From: Symsagittifera roscoffensis
Lineage: Eukaryota; Xenacoelomorpha; Acoela; Convolutidae
DNA length: 64,000 nucleotides
NCBI RefSeq assembly: GCF_963678635.1
Contig: NC_087064.1
Location: 10,331,671 to 10,395,670, forward strand
Reading direction: 5' to 3'
Shown here: piece by piece, positions 18,981 to 26,800 of the stretch
How the letters are laid out: the number at the start of each line of letters is the position of its first letter
Numbering within the stretch: position 1 is the first letter of the stretch
Made by a program: the position numbers and the translations under genes
Notes under the pieces: generated by a model
What the model was told of the DNA's origin: nothing
Database searches by the model: none
The model's input: only the letters and a program-made list of their open reading frames with translations

Positions 18981-21963
18981 GTGCGTCCACCAATGCGACG
19001 TGCCCCTCCATCATGATCATCCTGCCATCATCCCATATGGGTAGCATGTTCTCAAGTCCCTCCTGCTCAAGAGCTCTCAAGACCTTTCGCACCTCATATC
19101 CGGGGGGCTGCGAACCTCTCATCTTTTTCGCTTGCGTCGTCCACGAATTTACCTTCGCCTCGCTAGTATGGAAGTAGACCGCCGCCGTGTAGCCGATGAA
19201 CAGGGGGTCCCAGCCATCAGTGAAATCCTTCTGCATTTCCTCCGTCGTCATCCTCGCCATTATGGAGGGAACTACCAAAGGGCTGTTCATTCCCAAGGTC
19301 ATCCTCCTGACTATCGGGTACTCAGGCATGGTGGCTGGGAGGATCTCTTTCTCCATTATGGCCTCCAGCTCCCTCTTGACCAGCGCAAAGCATTCCTTCC
19401 AAGTAGGAATCCTCAAGATCTCTCGTCCGTCTGCCGTCAATGGGTTCAAGTTCCAAAACTTGGGATACATTTCGATGGGACCCTCTCGCTTGCCTCCCAT
19501 TCTACATTGCATTTGCCCCCTGAAGTTGTACACTATTAGCTCGGCATCTTTCACCTTTCCAAAGAGTACCGTGTTACTCATTCGCGCTCTGAGCACCTCC
19601 TGCTGACACCAATTTAACGCCGTCCCATCCAGTATACTGATAAGACTCAAGTGCGTTACAGAGTGACGATACGTTGTCACCAGGGGATCTGGGAACGCGT
19701 ACGTCACCGCTGGACCATAAAGGCAGGTCACCACCTCCTCTAGGCCCCGGATTATCCCCATTGGGTCCGACCTCTTTGCCAGGCATAGGTCCGTCAGCAG
19801 AGGCATCCCTCTATTCGTCTTCTTCCATTCTTCTCTCGAGGTTGGATTCTCATCTTCACCCGTCATGTGCCGATTCTGCATCATGAGGTATTGCACTAAC
19901 AACGTCTTCAACCCTGCGGCACACTTGTAGGAGCTGGTTTCAATGCTCGAGTGGACTCTCCCCATAGACAGAGGCTCTCCATATTCCATTAATTGATGAA
20001 ACGACACCAATTCCCCATGGGTTAAGAGTAATAGTGCCAGGTACCCATCAACTCGAAGTGTCTCCACTCCTCGACTAAACATGTATGCTGGGCCCATGTT
20101 GAACAAGTATCTGGGGTAAACCAAATACAAAGCCAAGAGCAGGCTGATGGGCATGCCCAGTATCTCCTGCACGAAGGCTCCAAAGATAGTCGCCGTGGTG
20201 CCGAATATTCCTGCCATGAATTCCCTCTCCCAGCAAGGACTCAAGAACTTGAGAATCTCATAATCCCTCCTAGTCCTCAATTCACCCTTGGCGTGCTCTC
20301 TCCAGAACCCTCCAATCGTCACTTCATTGGCGGCCGAGACAAATCTAGCCACCGTCATGTCTCTTGTTTCGGCCAGCTCCAGTTGTTTCTCCAGAAAACT
20401 CCAGACTTGTTTCACGAGGGGTGATGCTTCCTCCCTCGTCTTGTTCGTGGCGTTCTCCAGCCTTGGTGTCAAAAATGGCCACCAGCCATTCTCTTGAGTC
20501 AATCGATATTTCATCGATTCTAATTGCTTTTCCGTCTCGGCCACATTTCTTCTCTCGTTACTGGGACCTCTAGACTTGCTGGTGGAGTTTGTGATCTTCA
20601 CATCCATACTCCGAAACCACAAGCTGGCCGTCAATTGGCTTATCGCCGGGTGATCGTCCCCGATGACTGGGCTGAACTTGAGTTGCCTGGCAAAGTTCGA
20701 TATCTCTAGCAAGAGCACCTCATCTAATACGATCAGGATGTTGGCTAGTCCATAAAAGCCCCTCAGTGCATGAGATATGTCCGCCCATGCCGCCGCCAAT
20801 TCTGACTTGCGAAGCCTCAGGTTCGATGGCTCCAACTCCCGATTGGGGGCTGCCATTAGAATCCGCCATTCATTCCCTTCTGCTATCAGGATCAAGACCG
20901 CGTACACGAATTGTAGGGCGGGTGGCATATTCGCGTATCCAGGGGATGTGGTAAACACCACCTTCGTCTTGGGTCCAAATCTCGAGACAACATTCTCATG
21001 CACTTCATTCATCGCTGCAAACAACGCCTGAATGGCTTCCCATATCTTCCTCGATGTCGGAATTTCATTGCCCTTTAGCTGCTCAAGAAGTCCCATCGCG
21101 TGCAGGTGATCATTCATTCCTGCAAACAATAGCAACTCAGGCTCACAGGGCATCTCCGACTTTATTGCCACCACCAGAGTTAACATCTGGTTTAATTCAG
21201 CTCCTGGCAAAGAGTATATCAGAGTCTCCGGCCAGAACAACTTGGGAGACGTTCGTTCGAAGTCCGATCCCGCTACAATGACTACTCTCGCAGCAGCTGG
21301 ATCTGCTCTATCATAAACTGCCAGGGTTTTGGCCAGCTGGGTGCTGCCACAAGGCTTCCCGTACCTGGGATCTTCCGCCAACTTCGAGCCTTCGTAAGCG
21401 GCATCTGGCAATTCCATTCCCCCCGGATTGAGTAGCTTGTCCACCACTTTCAACTGTGCCGGGGTCGCCAACCTGATCCTGGCGATGCTTGTTCGGTGTT
21501 TGGGGGGTTCTACTATGAGTCCCGGACTCCCCAACAGCTTGAGAGGTCTGTAGTTAATGGGTCCCATGATCGCTTTTGTGGGAATTCCGGTCAGATCTGC
21601 GGTCTCCATCAATTTCGTTCTCGAGAAGTGTGCCTCATGAGCGTTCAACCAGTCCACGCAATGATGTCTGTTTAGATCCTCGTGCGACACTCGTTCAATC
21701 CCCAGGGTCTCCGCCAATTCTCGCCTGCATTCCAAACCCTCTAGGTCCAGTTCTTTTACCTTCTCAGGATATCTCAAGCGAGCGGTCTCCATAGATCTCT
21801 TTTCCCGCTTGTTCTCTGCCACTACCACTGAGGACATCGCCGAGCCTGGAGGCGTTGATGACGTCACCTCCTCAGACTCCATTGGCGTGACACTCTGCAA
21901 TCTGGTCTGGTTGCTCCTCGAACTATCTCTAGTGTCAACTCTCGTTCCCAAGCGAGCAGACAA
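18778..21963 (-). CDS. ORF4, large protein with SGNH-like domain
   Basis: This open frame of 1061 codons starts at a TTG just after an open stretch from the ORF3b stop. The first ATG is codon 28 (21880-21882). The ORF3b TAG is the only stop separating it from ORF3b in the same frame. Residues ~225-455 look like a second SGNH fold: V-V-I-V-A-G-S-D (232-234 GSD), a 'PGA' turn at 253-255, A-G-M-N-D (GMND 282-285), and G-D-D-H-P at 435-439 as block V. The block I Ser is present; activity is unknown. Residues ~583-623 are strongly hydrophobic and could be membrane-embedded or a buried helix. The C-terminal ~400 residues match nothing I know. The last ~65 codons overlap ORF5. Confidence 0.75.
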   Translation of the reverse strand: MSARLGTRVDTRDSSRSNQTRLQSVTPMESEEVTSSTPPGSAMSSVVVAENKREKRSMETARLRYPEKVKELDLEGLECRRELAETLGIERVSHEDLNRHHCVDWLNAHEAHFSRTKLMETADLTGIPTKAIMGPINYRPLKLLGSPGLIVEPPKHRTSIARIRLATPAQLKVVDKLLNPGGMELPDAAYEGSKLAEDPRYGKPCGSTQLAKTLAVYDRADPAAARVVIVAGSDFERTSPKLFWPETLIYSLPGAELNQMLTLVVAIKSEMPCEPELLLFAGMNDHLHAMGLLEQLKGNEIPTSRKIWEAIQALFAAMNEVHENVVSRFGPKTKVVFTTSPGYANMPPALQFVYAVLILIAEGNEWRILMAAPNRELEPSNLRLRKSELAAAWADISHALRGFYGLANILIVLDEVLLLEISNFARQLKFSPVIGDDHPAISQLTASLWFRSMDVKITNSTSKSRGPSNERRNVAETEKQLESMKYRLTQENGWWPFLTPRLENATNKTREEASPLVKQVWSFLEKQLELAETRDMTVARFVSAANEVTIGGFWREHAKGELRTRRDYEILKFLSPCWEREFMAGIFGTTATIFGAFVQEILGMPISLLLALYLVYPRYLFNMGPAYMFSRGVETLRVDGYLALLLLTHGELVSFHQLMEYGEPLSMGRVHSSIETSSYKCAAGLKTLLVQYLMMQNRHMTGEDENPTSREEWKKTNRGMPLLTDLCLAKRSDPMGIIRGLEEVVTCLYGPAVTYAFPDPLVTTYRHSVTHLSLISILDGTALNWCQQEVLRARMSNTVLFGKVKDAELIVYNFRGQMQCRMGGKREGPIEMYPKFWNLNPLTADGREILRIPTWKECFALVKRELEAIMEKEILPATMPEYPIVRRMTLGMNSPLVVPSIMARMTTEEMQKDFTDGWDPLFIGYTAAVYFHTSEAKVNSWTTQAKKMRGSQPPGYEVRKVLRALEQEGLENMLPIWDDGRMIMMEGHVALVDAHEVCNEKIQGTLWLRTGGSETGGKRTRCSRSTARSPDGVQEIGPYDTITTVSGHAWRQEEWTCRGPV

Positions 21964-22032
21964 GGCCCTTGAGGCAAGGAATGGTGGGTTCGGAGGTGGT
22001 CCTAATGTGAATTGGGCTGTCTCTAGCAGATC

Positions 22033-22392
22033 CTACTCTAGCGTGTTTATGTGTTCCTGAAAGACGTCGTTCAGCCACTCCGCTCCCCTTGGCCTAACGA
22101 AATGGATTCCATCATTGGAGGTGTCTTCAGTGAATCCCTTTTTCTCCTTGCGCTCCGCTACGTCTAACAGTCTGACAGGAAGCACACTCTTCCGGTGTAT
22201 GTCTCGGATCACCTTGTTTAGGTTCCGCACCTTCTCGTTCATCTCCAAGGCATGCTGATCAAACATCATGTTGTAGGGGACCGTACATACCGTCAGCAGG
22301 ATGGGGTCCATCTGGATCCTCAGCTCCTCAAGAAGGCAACTCATCTTGTCGTACAGCCTCGTTATTTTTCCTCGCTTCTCCCCTTGACACAT
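22033..22392 (-). CDS. ORF3b, C-terminal part of split SGNH hydrolase (copy 2)
   Basis: This 119-codon frame has the same layout as copy 1. It carries the D-G-I-H block V at residues 94-97. It overlaps ORF3 by 65 nt in the +1 frame. The stop is TAG followed by GAT, and the following ~70 nt are open in the same frame into ORF4. The catalytic triad is completed only if ribosomes shift from ORF3 to this frame, because the Ser and Asn blocks are in ORF3. Confidence 0.65.
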   Translation of the reverse strand: MCQGEKRGKITRLYDKMSCLLEELRIQMDPILLTVCTVPYNMMFDQHALEMNEKVRNLNKVIRDIHRKSVLPVRLLDVAERKEKKGFTEDTSNDGIHFVRPRGAEWLNDVFQEHINTLE

Positions 22393-22888
22393 CGTTAGTC
22401 CCGATCATCAGGGTCACCGTGTATACTTTAGTCATCCCTAGCATGTCCAGGGTTGCCAACATCTGTGGCGTGGCAGCTCCAGCGAAACTCAAGATTCCTG
22501 TCTGCCAATGCGACTGGATTCGGGTCAACACCCGCACCAGGCTGTCCCCTATGATTAGGTGAACTGCACCCTCTGGCACACGAGGTGGCGCGAGGTACTC
22601 CACCCAGGCTGCATCATGGAAGCAGTCCCTCCTGGCTCCCTGTTCCGCACTCCAATCCAGTCGATTGTGCCTGTGGTACCTCCCCTCTGTATTTTTCTTA
22701 TAACTCGAGATCACGACGCTCCTGACCGGCTGTTCCCTCCAAGTTGGGGGAAGCTCCGGTCTTGCCGATCTTTCACGGTTTTTCTGCTGTAATTTCTCGC
22801 CTAGCTCTTTCAGGCGCGATGAGCCGCCACTCACCTGACTGTCGCTCGAGGTCGAGGTTGGGGTATATCCCGGCAGCACCACATCCAT
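22328..22888 (-). CDS. ORF3, SGNH/GDSL hydrolase N-terminal part (copy 2)
   Basis: This is 186 codons identical to copy 1: G-D-S-L at 114-117 and G-T-N-D at 163-166, then a short out-of-family tail to a TGA. The overlap with ORF3b contains GCG AGG A followed by an A5 run; a codon pair starting GCG AGN is the known Ty3 +1 frameshift context in yeast, which is suggestive only. The start ATG shares one base with the ORF2 stop (TAATG), a known termination-reinitiation arrangement in some non-LTR retrotransposons. Confidence 0.75.
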   Translation of the reverse strand: MDVVLPGYTPTSTSSDSQVSGGSSRLKELGEKLQQKNRERSARPELPPTWREQPVRSVVISSYKKNTEGRYHRHNRLDWSAEQGARRDCFHDAAWVEYLAPPRVPEGAVHLIIGDSLVRVLTRIQSHWQTGILSFAGAATPQMLATLDMLGMTKVYTVTLMIGTNDVSRGEARKNNEAVRQDELPS

Positions 22889-23769
22889 TAGTGGACGTAC
22901 AGGTTGGGTATCCAGACGTTCGGTATCCAGACTTCCAACCCTTCACTCATGTGTTCTCTGGCCTCGCGGTCAAGGTTGAACCGTCCTATTGCCCTGGGAG
23001 CTTCATCCACCTCCATGCGCGACTCTGGCCTCGAGCTGGTCACCACTCGCTCCTTTGGCCTGGCTCCCTTCTGTGCGTCAAGCTCACGTTGTCGCTGTTC
23101 TATTCTCTCCAACTCCGACTTCAGTTGATCACGATTCGCGGCGTTCTCCCGCACCCTTAGTTCCTGCTGATGTTCAGCCTTTAGCATCTCAAGCAACCTC
23201 AGAGTCTGATCTCGCTCGTTGACCGCCTGGTCCCTTTCCAGCTGAACCTTCTCCCGGTCCAGCTTTGCCTGATCCCGATCGAGGTTCGCCTTGTTCCTTT
23301 CCTTCTGCGTCTTCTCGAGCTCTTTCTTTAGAACACTAAGATCCGGGTATGCCTCGGTCGTCTGTTGTGCTCGCGTCATCGACAGCACCTTACTCGAGCT
23401 TTGGCCTGTAGATCTTGCTGTTGGCCTAGTTGGTAGTGGGAATTCCCCTGCGCCATATTCGGTATTGTTACTCAGGCCAGGATTCCTTGCCAAGTCAAAG
23501 CCCCTTACTCCTCCATCCACATTCCAAGACAACCATCTGGTCTGTTCTTGGTTTGATATACCCTCGGTGGTGTAGCCGATCATCAAGACAGCCTCCGTCG
23601 CAGACTCTCTGCATTCACCCTGGTCTTCCAACTGGAGGATGGCATTCAGCATTACCGCCATTCTCTCGTCTATCTGGGTATAGTCCAGGTCCCTCAGGCG
23701 TCTGTACAGCTCATCCAGAGTAGGCTTCTTCAGGGCCGCCGGCATGGATTTCCAGAATCTGTCTGCCAT
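22888..23769 (-). CDS. ORF2, coiled-coil protein (copy 2)
   Basis: This is 293 codons with a long coiled coil at residues 144-236 made of charged heptads. It starts 49 nt after the gag-pol stop. Neither zinc knuckle nor enzyme motif is present. The position directly after pol is where envelope or accessory genes sit in retroviruses, but there is no signal peptide or transmembrane helix, so it is not an envelope protein. Perhaps it is a second structural protein. Confidence 0.75.
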   Translation of the reverse strand: MADRFWKSMPAALKKPTLDELYRRLRDLDYTQIDERMAVMLNAILQLEDQGECRESATEAVLMIGYTTEGISNQEQTRWLSWNVDGGVRGFDLARNPGLSNNTEYGAGEFPLPTRPTARSTGQSSSKVLSMTRAQQTTEAYPDLSVLKKELEKTQKERNKANLDRDQAKLDREKVQLERDQAVNERDQTLRLLEMLKAEHQQELRVRENAANRDQLKSELERIEQRQRELDAQKGARPKERVVTSSRPESRMEVDEAPRAIGRFNLDREAREHMSEGLEVWIPNVWIPNLYVH

Positions 23770-23818
23770 TCTTTGTGGCTTCGGGATGTATACAGGTATG
23801 TGTTAACCAGCTCAAGAA

Positions 23819-26800
23819 TTACCTTACCGACTCAAGTATTCCCAGGTGTTCAGTATCTTCTTTGAACGTCACTTTCTTTTTCCTAACCTTGGTCTGCTCC
23901 AGAATGTCTTCGGGGATTTTGTCAACTAGTGACCGCACGACGTCTTTGCTGTCAGTGACGCTTCCTCTTGATGAGTCAGTATCGTTCACTGTCTCTTTTC
24001 TCCGAAGTATAGTGAATTCCAGTTTCTCTTGACCCTTCTCTTGGATCACGGGCTTATCATCTGATAGTTTCTCGAGCAACCTCATTAAGTCATCATCTAT
24101 CTGTGCAGTTCCTGCTTCCACCTGGTTAAGATCATAGCCTTTTGCCTTGAGCGTCTCCCTCACGATCTTCGACTTGAGTATAATCTCAATCGGAATCCCC
24201 TTGCTCTTCTTCAAGATGGTCTTCTCTGGAGGCTCTTTAGGCAATTCAGGATGATCTTCTATCGGTTTGCCTGACTTGTCCAGCCATCTCGTGAGTGGAA
24301 GACTGTTGTACGTTTCCTTGTCCATGAATGAGAAGCCATCTTTGATTTCAGGTCTGTCTGCTTCTCTTTGCTCTTGTCTCTCATAGAACTCCGTCTTCTT
24401 ACTCAAGCTGTCAGCATTCTGATGTTTATCTCGCGTTCTGTGCTCAATTATCATGTTGTATCCGTCTAGGCGAACTATCCACCTCCCAGTGTAACTTTGG
24501 TCCATTGAGTACGTTTTCAGCCAGCTCAGTGCTCTGTTGTCGACTCGCAACTTGAATGGCTCACTGCCCAGGTATGCCCTGTATTTCTCGACAAAGGTAA
24601 CCACCGCGAACATCTCTGCTTTCGGTGCTCCGTACTTCATTTCCGTGTCACTCAGGACTTTACTCCCGTACGCTATTGGTCTCAAGACTGTCTTCCCATT
24701 CCATTCTTGTTCTTGGTGGAGAATCCCAGAAATCGCGACTACCGACGCATCCGTGTCCAGCACGTACATCCCTCTCTCAGTCGGCATACCCAGTACTGGT
24801 GCCTCACAAAGCTCTTTCTTTATTCTCTGGAATGACTCTTCTGCTGCGTTGTTCCACGTGAACTTCTTGCCCTTGTGTCTCATTAATTGTTGCATCGGGT
24901 ATACCTTGTCTGCATAGCCTTTGATGAACTCTCTATAATAGTTAGCGAAACCCAGGAAGCTCATCAACTGGTGCTCTGTCTTCGGTGATTTCCAGGTCAG
25001 GACTGCTTCCACGGTGTCCGTATCAGGTCTGATGCCGTGCTTGTCTACCATCATGCCCAAGTATTTAATTGAGTCCTTGAGTATCTCGCACTTTGATGGT
25101 TTACACTTTAGCCCCGACCTCTTCATGCATGCAAACACTTCGTCTAGTCTCTCAATGTGGTCTTCCAGTGTTGGCGTCGCTATTACCACGTCATCCACGT
25201 AGCACATTACCAGGTTGCCATACTTCTTCGTTACGCCTATCAGCGCGTGTGCCATCAACCGCTGAAACGTGGCTGTGGCATTGCAAAGTCCAAACGGCAT
25301 CCGTTTCCACTGAAACAGACCCAGCTCGCAGGCAAACCCTGTCTTGTCCCTGTCCTGCTTCCTTAGTGGTACTTGCCAAAAGGCCGAGCCTAAATCAAGA
25401 GTCGTAAAAAATTTTGCATCACCTAACTTCGAGAGGCTCTCATCAATCCTAGGTATGGGATAGGCATCCTTCACCGTGACGGAGTTCAGGTATCGAAAGT
25501 CACAACAAAACCTCAACTGGTCGCCTTTCTTTTTGGCCATCACTACTCCACACGCCCACGGTGACTTGGATGGTTCTATCATGTCATACTCTAGTAACGT
25601 CTCGATCTCTTTTCTACACGCGTCCGATTTGTGTGGGGTCATTCGCCTCGCCCCCTCCCTGTGTGGTACCGCGTTTTCCTCAAGTTCTATTTCATGCTCA
25701 ACGAAATTACAACACCCGATATCCGCCTTATGCCTCGAAAAAACTTCCTCATTCCGCTCTAGTACGTCCTTGATGGCTTCGAGCTGTTCATCTTTCAGTT
25801 TGCCCCTCAAATGTTCAATCTCCGGCAGGACCGGTTTTTCATTTTGCATTTCATCTAGTGTGGGTCGCTCTGGAAAGTTCGAACAGCTCGACAGCCCATC
25901 ATCCGTTTCTGACTTAAGTGATTTAATAAGACCTGAAGAATCTTTTATTTTCTGCAATCGTCTCAAGATACAAATTTTGTCCCTGTGATTGGGACAATCA
26001 ACAACTTCATTTTGTTTTGAGTTCTCAATTGTTTCATATCGAGTTTTAACCGGTAAAGCTAATCCCAGTTTCCTCCTTCTCTGTATCGTGATCGGTATAT
26101 CAAGGGTATTCAACAAGACACTGACGCAGAGGCCGCTCTTCGTTATCGAAAATGATCTTCCTAAAACAGCAGCACTTTGACTATTAGGATTTGGAACTAT
26201 ACACACTTGCTTGTTGTCACTTAGTTCATTGTAATTTTTCATCCTCAAGCTTACGATTGCCGCTTCATTAGCTTTTAGCCTCACCCTCCTACTCAAGAAT
26301 ACCGGTGCTTTGTTTTCATTTGCCATTATTAAATTTACCGGTTTAATTGCGTACCTCCTATCCGGGTTCCGTATCCTGAACATTGCGTTATTTAGATCAA
26401 TCGTTACGTCGAAATTCCTGATGAAGTCTCTGCCCAAAATGAATTGGTCAGATTCATCTAGGTTTTCTACCACGATAAAGCTCATCCACAGGTTACGTTC
26501 CCCCAAATTGAGGGCTATTATCGGCGTCCTGCCCAGCACCCGAAGGGCCCCTTTGTTTGCAGCTGACAGCCGTATTCTCGAGTCTATCAAGTCATCTTTG
26601 TCAAAGCCCATCCTCTCCCAAGTTTCGATTGGTATGACGCTCAAGACTGCTCCCGTGTCAAGCAACCCACGCAACTGAGTCTTTTTGCCACTTATATCCA
26701 GCACGTGCCCTGTCACATCTGCCTCCGTCCCGATGTGCATTGCATCTTCTTCAAGCATGGCGCAGTGTCCAATCGATCTCACGTTCAATTCTTCTTTCCC

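Noticed and set aside
22888-23769. ORF2 as an envelope protein
   Set aside because: No signal peptide, transmembrane helix or Cys pattern is present; it is a charged coiled-coil protein.
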